This document shows, in pieces, positions 15,961 through 26,270 of a stretch of 64,000 nt of DNA (position 1 is the stretch's first letter; each line of letters opens with the position of its first letter). The translations under genes were made by a program, and so were the position numbers. The notes beneath the pieces were generated by a model. It was given only the letters and a program-made list of their open reading frames with translations, was not told the DNA's origin and did no database searches. Source of the stretch: Sphingobium sp. TCM1 (GTDB lineage Bacteria > Pseudomonadota > Alphaproteobacteria > Sphingomonadales > Sphingomonadaceae); contig NZ_LXVX01000034.1 in the NCBI RefSeq assembly GCF_001650725.1, forward strand, positions 124,001 through 188,000. The letters run 5' to 3'.

Positions 15961-17514
15961 ATGGCGACGTCATCGCCTGGCCCCGGCGCGCCGGACGACC
16001 AGGCCGATGCCGTCGTCTTCCTCGGGGAGGGTCACGCCTTCAAGCGAACGTGGCCCACACGCATCGATACCCACTGCGCCAGTATTTTTCTTGTCGGTGA
16101 CCGCGCCTGGAAGCTCAAGCGCGCGGTCCGGTTCGGCTATCTTGATTTCTCGACCTGCGACAAACGTCATGCCGCGCTCGAGGCGGAGCTTTACCTCAAC
16201 CGCCGAACCGCACCCGATCTCTATCTTGCTCTTCATCCGATCACGCGGGACGCCGGCGGGCGGCTGGCGATTGATGGTTCCGGTGACGTGGTCGACTGGT
16301 TGCTCGAGATGCGACGCTTTCCCGATGATGCGCTGCTCACGCATCTCGCCGATCGCGGCCAACTCGATGAACGCCTGCTGATGCGGCTGGCGGATCGCAT
16401 AAACGCGTTCCATTCGACGACGGAAGCTGATCTGGCGCAAGGGGGTGGCGCATCGTTCCGCCGCGTCGTCGAAGGCAATATCGCCAGCATGGCGGCCGTT
16501 CCCGCTATTCTCGACCCGGACAAGGCAAAGCATCTGGGCGAAAGGCTGCTCCAGATAACCGATGGCATGACATCGCTGCTCGATGCCCGAGCGCGGAAAG
16601 GCCGGGTCAGACATGGGCATGGCGACCTACATCTCGCCAACATCGCGCTGATCGACGGTGAACCGACCTTGTTCGACTGCCTCGAGTTCAGCGTCGAGCT
16701 GGCCACGATCGATGTGCTCTATGATCTTGCCTTTCTCCTGATGGATCTATGGCATCGCAATCTCCGTACCGAGGCGAACATCATCTTCAACCGCTATCTT
16801 GATCTGTCGCCGGACGATGAGGGCGGGATCGGGCTATTGCCTCTGTTCCTGTCCGTTCGCGCGGCGGTTCGCGCGCATGTGCTGGCGGCCCAGAGCCTGC
16901 GTGCCGGAGAAGACAGAGCGCTCGCGCTGGGCGCACGATCCTATCTCGACCTTGCGCTCGCGATGCTGGCGCCCGTTCCTCCGCGGCTGGTAGCGATCGG
17001 CGGACTTTCGGGGACGGGCAAGTCCAGCCTTGCGCGCCGGCTCGGCGGCGCGACCGGGCGCGTGCCCGGCGCCAGGATCTTTCGGACTGACGTGCTGCGC
17101 AAACACCTCGCGGGGCTGGCTCCTGAGGCCAGGCTCCCCCGCGACAGCTATTCGGCGCGGGCCGCCGTCGAGGTCTACGAGGCAATGGGCCGGATGGCGG
17201 CATCGGCGCTTGCGCTCGGCCAATCCGTCGTGGCCGACGCGGTGTTCGCGCTGCCCGTCGAGCGCGAGAGGATCGCAGCGGTCGGGCGGACGGCTGGCGT
17301 CCCGTTCGACGGTCTCTGGTTAGAGGCGGCGGCAACCGCGCGGCTCAGCCGGGTGGGGATTCGCGGCGCCGACGCATCGGATGCCGATGTTTCGGTCGCG
17401 CAAGCCCAATCACAATTAGAAATCGGCGATCTCGGCGCGTGGCTTAGGGTCCAGGCGGACGGATCGCTGGACAAGTTGGCTGCGGTGGCGCGCGCCAAGC
17501 TGGGACTGCGCTGA
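15961..17514 (+). CDS. Fused APH-like / P-loop kinase protein
   Basis: A 517-residue two-domain protein of unknown substrate. The N-terminal half is an aminoglycoside-phosphotransferase-like kinase fold with HGHGDLHLANIALIDG (catalytic loop) and LFDCLEFS (DxE metal site). The C-terminal part (from about 345) is a P-loop domain with GGLSGTGKSSLARRL and a conserved RTDVLRKHLAG, as in small-molecule kinases. The fusion occurs widely in proteobacteria, and the mycobacterial DosR gene Rv2004c encodes a protein of this type. The ATG at 15961 lies 4 nt after the hsp20 stop. Phosphorylation of a sugar or aminoglycoside-like metabolite is inference only. Confidence 0.85.
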   Translation: MATSSPGPGAPDDQADAVVFLGEGHAFKRTWPTRIDTHCASIFLVGDRAWKLKRAVRFGYLDFSTCDKRHAALEAELYLNRRTAPDLYLALHPITRDAGGRLAIDGSGDVVDWLLEMRRFPDDALLTHLADRGQLDERLLMRLADRINAFHSTTEADLAQGGGASFRRVVEGNIASMAAVPAILDPDKAKHLGERLLQITDGMTSLLDARARKGRVRHGHGDLHLANIALIDGEPTLFDCLEFSVELATIDVLYDLAFLLMDLWHRNLRTEANIIFNRYLDLSPDDEGGIGLLPLFLSVRAAVRAHVLAAQSLRAGEDRALALGARSYLDLALAMLAPVPPRLVAIGGLSGTGKSSLARRLGGATGRVPGARIFRTDVLRKHLAGLAPEARLPRDSYSARAAVEVYEAMGRMAASALALGQSVVADAVFALPVERERIAAVGRTAGVPFDGLWLEAAATARLSRVGIRGADASDADVSVAQAQSQLEIGDLGAWLRVQADGSLDKLAAVARAKLGLR

Positions 17515-17571
17515 CGAAACGCCTCACCTCATGCCGATACGCATGTTGAACTCGGGCTTTGTCCGCGCCCG

Positions 17572-18624
17572 CTATTCGTCTTCCCCGGTTATGACTGTGA
17601 GCGACCGGCCGGTTTGACTCCTTGCGAGACTGTCGTTGGTAACCAGCACCGTTGCGCCCTCGGTCAGAATTGCTGCGACGGAGCGACGGAAGTCCTCGGC
17701 GACGCGCAATCGGTTCCGATTCTCGGACGGCACTGTCTGCTCGGCTGACGGTGCCTGCTCGGCTGTTGAGGCCTCGCCGGATAACGGGATGCGCAGCCAG
17801 TGAAATCCGGCTCCGTCGATCGAGCGTAGCGTATAGGCTGTCGTATGGTCGATGCTGGTGTCCCGTGCTACGGGCGCTGATCCGATCTGGCGGCCGTCGC
17901 GGAGCACGATCATTCGTCGATCTGCGGTGCTGATCACGATGGATACAGGTCCCGAGGGCGACAGTTCGGGACGCCATGTGAGCGGCCCGGAAGGCGAAGC
18001 GTCGTCGATGTCGGATGCTGTCGGCCGCAGGGGATCGGGTACCGGCGCGACACGGGGCACTGCCGCCTCTTTCGTGATGACGACCGTCAAGCCGAGGCGA
18101 GTGACGCTGTAGAGAAGCTTGGCGAAGCCCGGCGGCAGGCGGATGCAGCCATGCGACGCAGGATACCCAGGCAGATTACCGCCGTGAAGAGCTACGCCGC
18201 CCCATGTCAGGCGCTGCATATAGGGCATCGGCGCATCGTCGTAGAGGTTGGACTTGTGATCGATGTCCTTCTGCAGGATCGTGAACAACCCCGTTGGCGT
18301 CTCATGTCCGGGCTTTCCGGTCGAGACCGTGGAGACGCCGATCGGCACGCCGTTTCGGTAGGTGACGGCCCGCTGGTTGGCGAGGCTGACGATGATCAGC
18401 ACGGGGCCGGCGGGAGCAATATCAGGCGCCCAGATATATTCCCCGGGCTTCAGGCGCTCGACCGTCTCAAGGATTGAACTCGTATCCAGCGTCGGTTGCT
18501 GCGCGGACAGCGGCCCGAACGGCATGCCAAGGAGCAATGCCGACATCATGGCCATCCCCATGCTGCGACCCAAACGCGTCGAGGTTCGCCAAATCGGGTA
18601 TATCGCCAAGTTCAAACACGGCAT
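17572..18624 (-). CDS. L,D-transpeptidase family protein (YkuD)
   Basis: An exported protein of about 350 residues with one catalytic YkuD domain. The active site HGGNLPGYPASHGCIRLP contains the nucleophile Cys in SHGCIRL. The N-terminus has a signal-like segment (MGMAMMSALLLGMPFGPLSAQQ). After the YkuD domain there is a Pro/Ser linker and a second beta-rich half (TWRPELSPSGPVSIVISTAD) that repeats the start of the fold but lacks the HxxxHGC motif. It would form 3-3 peptidoglycan cross-links or anchor lipoprotein. The start is uncertain: 18624 is a guess, 18561 and 18732 are also possible. A second cross-linker-like protein is at 49724. Confidence 0.82.
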   Translation of the reverse strand: MPCLNLAIYPIWRTSTRLGRSMGMAMMSALLLGMPFGPLSAQQPTLDTSSILETVERLKPGEYIWAPDIAPAGPVLIIVSLANQRAVTYRNGVPIGVSTVSTGKPGHETPTGLFTILQKDIDHKSNLYDDAPMPYMQRLTWGGVALHGGNLPGYPASHGCIRLPPGFAKLLYSVTRLGLTVVITKEAAVPRVAPVPDPLRPTASDIDDASPSGPLTWRPELSPSGPVSIVISTADRRMIVLRDGRQIGSAPVARDTSIDHTTAYTLRSIDGAGFHWLRIPLSGEASTAEQAPSAEQTVPSENRNRLRVAEDFRRSVAAILTEGATVLVTNDSLARSQTGRSLTVITGEDE

Positions 18625-18849
18625 GGCTCGCGTAGCAGAGGCATATGTGCCGACCGGACGCATCGCATTTGATCCTCGATATCCTGTCATGTCGATCCTG
18701 CGGACAACGATCCGTATCTGGACCCGTCGCACGCGATCATGATGTGATCGGGACCGTCTCGGGATTGGTATTATCCCTTAGTTATCCCGGCCGCTCTAAC
18801 CTCTAGCGTGCGATGCAAACGGGATCGTGGCGAAAACGAGGAGGGCGTG

Positions 18850-19662
18850 GTGAAATCGATACTTCTGCATATCCATGACGATTGCGGACAGGCGGAGCGG
18901 CTTGCCGTGGCGCTGGACCTTGCGCGCGCTCACCAGTCACATATCACCTGCGTCCAGGTCACCCCGTTCAACAGCTATGTCGTCGGCGACCCCTTCGGCG
19001 GCCTTTATGCATCGTCGGAGCTTCTCGATGCCCTTCAAGCGCGCGACGATGAGGAACGAGAACGCATCGAGCAACGACTGAAAAGCGAGGATATCTCCTG
19101 GGATTGGGAGCATGCCGATGGAAATGCCGCCGACGCGCTGGTGAGCTGCGGGCGCCTAGCCGACGTCCTGATCCTGAGCCGTCAGAACAAGGGCCAGGAT
19201 GACACGCCGGAGCCTCTGCCGATCGTCGCCGACGTGGCCATACACGCGCGCGCGCCGGTGCTGGTCGTGCCCCCGGGCACGACCAGCTTCAACGCCAACG
19301 GGCCGGTCGTCTTAGCCTGGAACGGATCGATCGAAGCCGCGCACAGCCTGCGTCTGACGCTTTCCTTCTTGCGGCTGGCGAGCGAAGTCCACATCATCAC
19401 CATATCGAACGATGCCAGTGAATTTCCACCGATGGACGCAAGCCGGTACCTCGCCCGGCACGGTATGGCTTCACAGCTGCACGAATGGCCCCAGGAGGGG
19501 CGCACGATCGCGCAGACGCTTTTGGATGCGGCGCGAGAACTGGCGGCATCTTCTCTCGTTATGGGAGCCTATGGGCATTCTCGGCTGCGTGAGACGGTGC
19601 TCGGCGGAGTGACCCGCGACCTCCTGTCCGACGCGTCCGTTCCGCTGCTGCTCGCGCATTAG
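18850..19662 (+). CDS. Tandem universal stress protein (UspA)
   Basis: A 270-residue protein of two Usp folds in tandem. The C-terminal half has the ATP-binding loop GAYGHSRLRETVLGGVTRDLL (GxxGH-x8-GGVT pattern). The N-terminal half keeps the KSILLHIHDD strand but not the full loop. I chose the GTG at 18850: it follows GAGGAGG by 5 nt and gives an N-terminus aligned with the paralogue at 23121 (MKNILLLVHDD). A motif-like TTATCCCTTAGTTATCC lies about 70 nt upstream. The gene is divergent from the L,D-transpeptidase. Double-Usp proteins are frequent in DosR-like and lxa-like sets. Confidence 0.92.
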   Translation: MKSILLHIHDDCGQAERLAVALDLARAHQSHITCVQVTPFNSYVVGDPFGGLYASSELLDALQARDDEERERIEQRLKSEDISWDWEHADGNAADALVSCGRLADVLILSRQNKGQDDTPEPLPIVADVAIHARAPVLVVPPGTTSFNANGPVVLAWNGSIEAAHSLRLTLSFLRLASEVHIITISNDASEFPPMDASRYLARHGMASQLHEWPQEGRTIAQTLLDAARELAASSLVMGAYGHSRLRETVLGGVTRDLLSDASVPLLLAH

Positions 19663-19856
19663 CCAAGCCGTGAGATTATCCGGTGGCGCCCAGGCACAGC
19701 AGACGCTCCCCACGGCGTCCAATTCTATTGACGAGATGCTGAGCGGACGTATGCGGCGTTTGAACTGAAAATCGGATTTCCGGCCGCATTGTTGACCTGC
19801 GAAAACCGCCTGCGCGGATTGAGCCGTTGGCCGTCCTTGGGGACCTTCGATCAGGA
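19663..19856. other. Short gap after the first usp gene
   Basis: No gene is apparent. It leads into the broken DUF2933-like gene on the other strand; I see no clear terminator. Confidence 0.4.
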
Positions 19857-20146
19857 TTATTCGAATGCGGCGATCTCGTGTGGATGATCGCCTCGATCGT
19901 TCGGCTCCTGGGCGTTTCCGGCCCAGGGCTTCAGCTGCGTATCGCTAAACCCAGCCTCGGCCACCGCTGCTGCACCGTGTCGGTGATGATGGTTATGGCG
20001 CATGAACAGGTGTATCAGCGGACCTGTAAGGAACAGTGCATAGGGAGGACGCCGTAGATGTGTCCCCAAAGCTCCCCGAAATTGAAGAAGACTGCCGAAC
20101 CAACGGCCACCAGGAGCACTAGCCCGAAGTACCGGTAATCGCCCAT
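19857..20146 (-). pseudogene. DUF2933-like small membrane protein, frameshifted
   Basis: Two overlapping minus-strand frames join into one DUF2933-like protein. The first (from ATG 20146) gives a hydrophobic segment FGLVLLVAVGSAVFF ending GELWGHIYGVLP. The second frame continues with YALFLTGPLIHLFMRH and the histidine run NHHHRHG. The frame changes near 20045 and is consistent with a one-base deletion. Such proteins sit near copper-resistance genes, matching the copper ATPase next door. It is either a real pseudogene or a sequencing error. AGGTGG upstream of 20146 is a plausible ribosome-binding site. Confidence 0.6.
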
Positions 20147-20196
20147 GTTGTGGACCACCTGTTGGCGCAGTCGAACATCACTCCTGGCTCGGATCG

Positions 20197-20502
20197 CTAT
20201 TGGGACGGCGCCGCCGGGGATATTGCCGTACCCTTGGCGGGTCGATGTTCTCCCTCCATGCACTTGTCCATCATCGTCCTGCGACCCTGCACCTGCTCGG
20301 AGCCTCCCTTCGGCGGCGTCGAGGTCATTGTGCCGCCGGATGTCCCATCGGTCTTGGTCCTGTCGGCGGTCGGTGCCGCTGCGGGCGGCCCGACTCGCGG
20401 TTGATGTCCGACATCGGGATCGGTCTGGCCGAGAGCCGGCATACTGATCAATGCCGCACAGAGAAGAGACAGGATCTTGAGGCCGGATGGGATGAAACGA
20501 AT
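20197..20502 (-). CDS. Small secreted hypothetical protein
   Basis: A minus-strand frame of about 100 codons reading as signal peptide (LKILSLLCAALISMPALGQ) plus a short Pro/Gly/Lys-rich mature part (KGGSEQVQGRRTMMDKCMEGE). No ATG lies before the signal peptide; ATT at 20502 or CTG at 20472 would have to start it, so the start is doubtful. Similar small exported proteins occur beside copper ATPases. A function cannot be given. Confidence 0.4.
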   Translation of the reverse strand: MRFIPSGLKILSLLCAALISMPALGQTDPDVGHQPRVGPPAAAPTADRTKTDGTSGGTMTSTPPKGGSEQVQGRRTMMDKCMEGEHRPAKGTAISPAAPSQ

Positions 20503-20685
20503 CCTGGATGTTGTCTGCTTGGCCTCCCGACGTCCCGCCCCCTTCTATAGGTAATGTAACGCAGATCGGCGGGTTCTTCCGGTTGTTATGGCCTTGTCAT
20601 CGGTCGGATGCCTGCCGCCGGCAGCGTTTGACCCAGACATGGTATCAAACCTCATATGCAGCGGCGTTGCCACAGGAGCAGCTTG

Positions 20686-23022
20686 ATGCAGCACGACCTT
20701 TATAATCATGAGCAACCGCAGGCGGATCATGCACTGCCTAAAGACCCAGTCTGCGGGATGACGGTCGATCCGGAACAGACCGCCCACCACGTCCATCATG
20801 CTGGCAAGATCTGGCACTTCTGCAGCGCGACTTGCCGAAGCAAGTTCGTGGCCGATCCCGACCATTATGCGGCCCGGGCAGCGTCCACCGCTCACGATGC
20901 CGCGCCGAGTACGATCTGGACATGCCCGATGCACCCGGAAATCCGGCAGGATCATCCTGGCAATTGTCCGATCTGCGGGATGACGCTCGAGCCAGCTTTG
21001 GTAACGCCGGATACGGGACCAAGTCCTGAACTCGCCAACATGACGCGGCGCTTCTGGATCGCGCTTGCGCTGACGTTGCCGGTGTTCGTCCTCGAAATGG
21101 GCGGCCATATCTTTCCCGAGCTGCATCATCTGGTGCCGATGCGGATCTCGGCATGGATCCAGCTCGTGCTGGCGACCCCGGTGGTGTTGTGGGCCGGCTG
21201 GCCGTTCTTCGAGCGCGGCTGGGCGTCGCTTCGGACCGGCAACCTCAACATGTCCACCCTGATCGCGATGGGGACGGGGATCTCCTGGGCCTACAGCATT
21301 GTCGCAACGCTTGCGCCCGGCGCCTTTCCGTTGGCGTTTCGATCACCGGATGGGACGGTCGCCATCTATTTCGAGGCGGCCGTGGTCATCACGGTGCTGG
21401 TGCTGCTCGGGCAGATGCTCGAGCTGCGCGCTCGCGAACGCACTTCAGGCGCGATCAAGGCGCTGCTCAACCTCACGCCCAAGATTGCGCGACGCATCGC
21501 TGCAAACGGTGATGAGGAAGAGATCGACCTCGACCAGGTTTCCGTCGGCGATCGGCTGCGCGTGCGGCCTGGGGAAAAGGTCCCGGTAGATGGCGTGGTC
21601 GAAGATGGTCGTTCCTCGCTCGACGAGGCAATGGTCACCGGTGAGTCGATGCCCGTAACAAAGGTCATTGGCGACAAGGTGATCGGCGGCACGCTCAACC
21701 AGACCGGCGCTCTCATCGTCCGGGCCGACAAGGTGGGACGCGACACGATGCTGGCGCGGATCGTCCAGATGGTCGCGGCGGCACAGCGCTCGCGCGCGCC
21801 GATCCAACGCATGGCCGACCAGGTTGCCGGCTGGTTCGTGCCTGCTGTGCTGGCGATTGCGGTGCTCGCCTTCGCCGGCTGGGCAATCTGGGGACCGGAG
21901 CCGCGCTTTGCCTATGGTCTGGTTGCGGCTGTGGCGGTGCTCATCATCGCCTGCCCATGCGCGCTGGGCCTCGCAACGCCGATGTCGATCATGGTCGGCG
22001 TCGGCCGCGGCGCAGGCCTCGGCGTGCTGATCAAGAATGCCGAGGCGCTCGAACGGATGGAAAAGGTCGACACGCTGGTCGTCGACAAGACCGGAACGCT
22101 GACTGAAGGGCATCCTTCGGTAACGAAGGTCATAGCTGCCGAGGGCCTTGGGGAGGACGAGTTACTGCGGCTGGCCGCCGGTGTGGAGCGTGCGTCCGAG
22201 CATCCGCTGGCGCGCGCGATCGTCGAGGCTGCAGGCAGTCGCCTGATCGTCATTCCCGAGGTGTCCGACTTCGACTCCCCAACCGGCAAGGGCGCGCTCG
22301 GCACCGTCGAGGGCAGGCGTGTGCTGTTGGGCAATGCCGACTTTCTGAAAGAACATGGTATCGATACCGCACCGCTGGCCGCACAGGCCGACGCCCTGCG
22401 GCGTGAAGGCGCTACGGCCATCTTCGCGGGTCTCGACGGCATTGTGGCGGGTGTGTTTGCGATTGCCGACCCGATCAAGACGACGACGCCCGAGGCGCTC
22501 AGTGCGTTGCGGGCCGAGGGGATCCGCGTCGTCATGCTGACCGGCGACAATCGCACGACGGCCGAAGCCGTTGCGCGGGCGCTCGGCATCGACGAGGTCG
22601 AGGCCGATGTGCTCCCCGACCGCAAGAGCGCGGTGGTGGAGCGCCTGAAGCACGAAGGCCGCACGGTGGCGATGGCCGGCGATGGCGTCAACGATGCGCC
22701 CGCGCTCGCGGCCGCCGAGGTGGGGATCGCGATGGCGTCGGGTACGGACGTGGCGATCGAGAGCGCGGGCATCACGCTCCTCAGGGGCGACCTGATGGGG
22801 ATCGTACGTGCGCGTCGGCTCAGCCAGGCGACCATGTCCAATATCCGCCAGAATCTCGTCTTCGCGTTCATCTACAATGCAGCGGGGATCCCGGTCGCGG
22901 CGGGGCTGCTCTATCCGCTCTTCGGTATCCTGCTGTCGCCGATGATCGCGGCGGCCGCCATGGCGCTGTCCTCGGTTAGCGTGGTCGCAAATGCGCTGCG
23001 GCTCAACCATGTGAGGCTGTGA
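20686..23022 (+). CDS. copA: Copper-translocating P1B-type ATPase
   Basis: A 778-residue inner-membrane pump exporting Cu(I). The N-terminus has a YHS domain ([14 protein letters not shown]) and a heavy-metal-binding domain ([18 protein letters not shown]) in place of the usual HMA domain. The membrane core carries the CPC metal-binding motif ([14 protein letters not shown]), the phosphorylation site DKTGTLTEG, the actuator TGESMPV and the hinge [13 protein letters not shown]. The ATG at 20686 follows AGGAG by 7 nt; the ATG at 20656 has no such site. Broken small copper-type genes lie upstream and a usp gene lies 98 nt downstream. CPC plus the MxxSS-type end favour copper over other metals. 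Confidence 0.93.
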   Translation: MQHDLYNHEQPQADHALPKDPVCGMTVDPEQTAHHVHHAGKIWHFCSATCRSKFVADPDHYAARAASTAHDAAPSTIWTCPMHPEIRQDHPGNCPICGMTLEPALVTPDTGPSPELANMTRRFWIALALTLPVFVLEMGGHIFPELHHLVPMRISAWIQLVLATPVVLWAGWPFFERGWASLRTGNLNMSTLIAMGTGISWAYSIVATLAPGAFPLAFRSPDGTVAIYFEAAVVITVLVLLGQMLELRARERTSGAIKALLNLTPKIARRIAANGDEEEIDLDQVSVGDRLRVRPGEKVPVDGVVEDGRSSLDEAMVTGESMPVTKVIGDKVIGGTLNQTGALIVRADKVGRDTMLARIVQMVAAAQRSRAPIQRMADQVAGWFVPAVLAIAVLAFAGWAIWGPEPRFAYGLVAAVAVLIIACPCALGLATPMSIMVGVGRGAGLGVLIKNAEALERMEKVDTLVVDKTGTLTEGHPSVTKVIAAEGLGEDELLRLAAGVERASEHPLARAIVEAAGSRLIVIPEVSDFDSPTGKGALGTVEGRRVLLGNADFLKEHGIDTAPLAAQADALRREGATAIFAGLDGIVAGVFAIADPIKTTTPEALSALRAEGIRVVMLTGDNRTTAEAVARALGIDEVEADVLPDRKSAVVERLKHEGRTVAMAGDGVNDAPALAAAEVGIAMASGTDVAIESAGITLLRGDLMGIVRARRLSQATMSNIRQNLVFAFIYNAAGIPVAAGLLYPLFGILLSPMIAAAAMALSSVSVVANALRLNHVRL

Positions 23023-23120
23023 CCGCTCCATCCGGAAAATCCCGCATGTCGGTCACGCATGTGGCCATTTAGGCTATCTTTCGACGCCGCGCCGCAGCGT
23101 TCACATTCTGGAGCAACCCC

Positions 23121-23921
23121 ATGAAGAACATTCTGCTGCTTGTGCATGACGATGCCGGTCAGGAGGCGCGGCTTCAGGCGGCGCTCGACATCACCCGGGC
23201 CCTGCAAGGCCATCTCAACTGCGTCGATGTGGCGTTGATGCCGATGCTCGCGGGGGATTATGATGCAACCGGCGCGACGATGCTGCTTGCCGACGAGCGC
23301 GAGCGCGAAGCTCAGAACCGCACGAGGCTGGAGGAGCGCCTCGCGCGCGAGGCGATACAATGGGATTGGATCAATGCCGTTGGTGACATGGCGGAATGCA
23401 TCACCCGTGCCTCGGGTCTCGCCGATCTGATCGTGGTCAATCGCAAACTCGACGCCTTTGCGACGCCCGACATGCGCGGCATCACCGGGACCATCGCCAT
23501 ACGGTCCCGCAAGCCGCTGGTTGCCGTTCCGGACGATAGCCGCGCCTTCGATACCGCGGGGACGGCACTGATCGCCTGGGATGGGTCGGCGCCCGTAATG
23601 AGGACGATGCAGGCCTGCGTCCCGTTGCTGAAACTCGCCGCCTCCGTGCGCCTCTTCACGGTGGATGACGGCTCGGAAGCGGTCCCGGCGGAGGAGGCCG
23701 CCACCTATCTGTCCCGTCACGATATCCACGCGTCGATCGAGCGTGTCGACGGACTGGATCGCAAGGCGGACACGCTGATCGCGGAGGCATGCGAGGCGTC
23801 CGGCGCCGCCTATTGCCTGATGGGTGCGTATAGCCATGGACGGCTCGCCGAGACTTTGTTCGGCGGCGTCACACGGCGTCTGCTCGAGAGCTGCAGGCTG
23901 CCACTCGTGCTCGGGCGCTGA
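23121..23921 (+). CDS. Tandem universal stress protein (UspA)
   Basis: A 266-residue paralogue of the protein at 18850, with the same two-fold Usp layout and nearly the same N-terminus (MKNILLLVHDDAGQ). The C-terminal ATP loop is GAYSHGRLAETLFGGVTRRLL. The WDGSAPVMRTMQA segment starts the second Usp half. The start has an upstream GGAG. No TACGTA-type motif is seen in the 98 nt upstream; co-transcription with copA is possible. Its role in stress survival is inferred from the family. Confidence 0.92.
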   Translation: MKNILLLVHDDAGQEARLQAALDITRALQGHLNCVDVALMPMLAGDYDATGATMLLADEREREAQNRTRLEERLAREAIQWDWINAVGDMAECITRASGLADLIVVNRKLDAFATPDMRGITGTIAIRSRKPLVAVPDDSRAFDTAGTALIAWDGSAPVMRTMQACVPLLKLAASVRLFTVDDGSEAVPAEEAATYLSRHDIHASIERVDGLDRKADTLIAEACEASGAAYCLMGAYSHGRLAETLFGGVTRRLLESCRLPLVLGR

Positions 23922-24688
23922 AGTCACGCGGACGCGCTATGAGCCACCGCCCAGTCTTGCGGCAAACTGGCTGAATGACGGAGCAACTGACGCTGGCTCA
24001 ACACCGACCTGGAATGGCCGGTTATCAGGGCTGGCCGAACTGAACCATGCGCCGCCTACGTGGTCGGTCCAGGCCAAGTTGTCATCCGAGAAGATGCTGT
24101 CCGTTCCAGCCGACGAAGCGTTGGGGCGGCAAAACGTCAACTTGGCGCTCCGATGAGATATCGGCGGGGGAAGTCGCTGCGCAGGTGGGCGCAGAGGACG
24201 GGCGATTATCCGGAGTCCGCTTGCGATATCCCACTCGAAAAGCGCAGGCTCCGGTGGGATCCCCCGATGCCATGAATCATCACCATCGGCGTGCTGAGGC
24301 CGCATTCGGCATGTTCGAGCGCACCGAACGGTGTTGGGGTCCCAGCACTACCATGCCCTCCAGGCGACGTTTCGCATGAGCGAGGTCGCGCAAGAATGCC
24401 TATTTTGTTCCCGCCCCTGCTGTGGGACGGCGAGCACGCCGAGCGCACGACGCCGCGTGACCATCTGCGGTTTGCGGTGACTGTCCCTTGTGTCGTCACC
24501 CGACAGCATCTTCATGCGTGGATGAACCCGGTCCAGGTCTTCAAATGTCGATTGTTGGATGGCGGAGACAAGCCTGACTGTCACAATTCAATTCTACTAC
24601 GGCGCGAATCGAAGCGGCGCTGTCAGGGCCTCCACCGGCATCAGGCATTCCCGCAGAAGCCCAAGTTCCACTCTTCTCCGGATAATGG
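23922..24688. other. 767-bp region without a confident gene
   Basis: Several frames are open on both strands, but none has a convincing start. On the minus strand a frame near 24206-24350 reads LSTPMVMIHGIGGSHRS, like the oxyanion strand of an alpha/beta hydrolase, and stops soon after; it may be a hydrolase remnant. Frames at 23937-24100 read plausibly on both strands, so I call neither. Confidence 0.4.
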
Positions 24689-25291
24689 ATGCACAGTCTA
24701 GATAGGGAGCGAACGCGCTGGTTCCTGCGGCATATTCTGCCGCATGAGGCGGCGCTGCGCGGCTGGCTTGTCAGACGCGCTGTGGTCGGCATCGATATCG
24801 ATGACATCATCCAGGAATCCTACACGGTCCTCGCAGAAATGGACTCGGTCGATGCGATCCGCTTTCCCAAGGCCTATTTGTTCCAGATTGCCCGCTCGCT
24901 GATCGTACGTCACATCCGGCGCGCGCAGATCGTGTCGATCCAGGCCGTCGACGATCTGGAGAGGCTCGACTATCCCGACGATGCTCCATCTCCAGAACAA
25001 TGCGCTATCGGCCGCGACGAGTTGGGACGGTTGGCGGTAGCGATCGCGGCGATGCCACTCAAAACGCGTGAAGCCTTCATCCTGCGGCGTGTCGAAGGCT
25101 TTTCTCAGCGTGAAATAGCTGCTCAGATGAGAATCTCCGAGAATACGGTCGAAAAACATATATCGCGCGGTGTCCGGTTCTTGATTGATTGGCTTGGTCA
25201 TGGCGGAAAGACCCGTTCTCAAACCTCTAGGGATACGGATTCGGAGATTGCCTCGTTAGATGGCCGAGCGAGAAACAAGTCACAGCATTGA
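24689..25291 (+). CDS. ECF sigma factor, FecI-like
   Basis: A 200-residue extracytoplasmic-function sigma factor. Region 2 is seen at DDIIQESYTVLAEM and FPKAYLFQIARSLIVRHIRR. Region 4 is at MPLKTREAFILRRVEGFSQ with the helix-turn-helix MRISENTVEKHISRGV. The gene overlaps the following fecR by 32 nt, then come a TonB receptor with an STN domain and a phosphatase gene. This is the standard FecI-FecR-FecA signalling order: the receptor senses substrate outside and the sigma factor transcribes the receptor operon. It is unrelated to the oxygen-regulated genes as far as I can see. Confidence 0.92.
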   Translation: MHSLDRERTRWFLRHILPHEAALRGWLVRRAVVGIDIDDIIQESYTVLAEMDSVDAIRFPKAYLFQIARSLIVRHIRRAQIVSIQAVDDLERLDYPDDAPSPEQCAIGRDELGRLAVAIAAMPLKTREAFILRRVEGFSQREIAAQMRISENTVEKHISRGVRFLIDWLGHGGKTRSQTSRDTDSEIASLDGRARNKSQH

Positions 25292-26270
25292 CCAGGCAGC
25301 CTCCGATTGGACCGCGCGGCTGGATCGCGGCGCGCTGGCTCCCGCGGAAGAGAAGGCGTTTGAAGCCTGGTTGAGTGGAGATCCGCGCAGGCGGGGCGCG
25401 TTCCTGCGCGCTCAGGCCGTATCCATGATGAGCGAGTCTGCACAGGCTCTGGGACCGCATTTCGACCCCGCGCCCTTCGAGGCACCGAAAGCGCCGGTGG
25501 GGTCGCGTGTCTCGAGGCGTCAGGCGCTCGCCTGGGGAGGCGGTGCGGTGGCGGTAGCGTCGATGATCGCGGTCGGCATCAGCGTCCCGGCATGGGGCGC
25601 GATCACGACCGGCCGGGGCGAGATTCGGCTGGTCCCGCTCGAAGACGGTTCGACGGTCTTGCTGAACACCGAAACCAGAATCCGGGTGCGCTACGACAAT
25701 TCCGAGCGCGTGGTGACATTGATCGAAGGCGAGGCCTATTTCGCCGTTACCAACGATCCGAAGCGCCCGTTCCGTGTCGATGTAGGCGACCGTCATCTGA
25801 GCACGTCCCGTGCAGCTTTCCGGGTTCGCAAGCTCGACAACGATCCAATCGATGTCCTGGTCGATCATGGACAAGTCGATATGGCTTCCCCATCGCAATC
25901 GCTCACGTCTCCACTGGTCCTTGCAGCGAACACGCGGCTGATCCTGGCTCGCCCGGGTTCCGGTGGGTCAACTCTCCCCGAACATGCACAGAGCGTCACG
26001 TCGGATTTTGTTTCCCGCGAGCTGGCTTGGCGCGAGGGCAAGATCGCCTTTGAAGGCGAGACGCTGAAGGAGGCCGCGAATGCCTTCGCCCGCTACAGCG
26101 ACACCAGGATCATGATCCGCGATCCGGCCCTTGCGCGGGAACCCGTCACTGGCCTGTTCGCGGCGAACGATCCGGCCGGCTTTAGCCGAGCGATTGCCCG
26201 CGTGTTCGATGCGCAGGTCAGGCAGAGTGGAGACACTATCATCCTGACGCGGAGCGCAGCAGCGCCGTAA
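25260..26270 (+). CDS. FecR family anti-sigma/signal transducer
   Basis: A 336-residue inner-membrane protein carrying the signal from the TonB receptor to the sigma factor. The N-terminal DUF4880-like region (ASDWTARLDRGALAPAEEKA, FEAWLSGDPRRRGAF) is cytoplasmic. One transmembrane segment follows (GGGAVAVASMIAVGISV). The periplasmic FecR domain has RGEIRLVPLEDGSTVLLNT and GEAYFAV, and the C-terminus has an STN-like part (TLKEAANAFARYSDTRIMI). The start at 25260 overlaps the sigma gene, which is usual for this pair. Confidence 0.93.
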   Translation: MAERETSHSIDQAASDWTARLDRGALAPAEEKAFEAWLSGDPRRRGAFLRAQAVSMMSESAQALGPHFDPAPFEAPKAPVGSRVSRRQALAWGGGAVAVASMIAVGISVPAWGAITTGRGEIRLVPLEDGSTVLLNTETRIRVRYDNSERVVTLIEGEAYFAVTNDPKRPFRVDVGDRHLSTSRAAFRVRKLDNDPIDVLVDHGQVDMASPSQSLTSPLVLAANTRLILARPGSGGSTLPEHAQSVTSDFVSRELAWREGKIAFEGETLKEAANAFARYSDTRIMIRDPALAREPVTGLFAANDPAGFSRAIARVFDAQVRQSGDTIILTRSAAAP

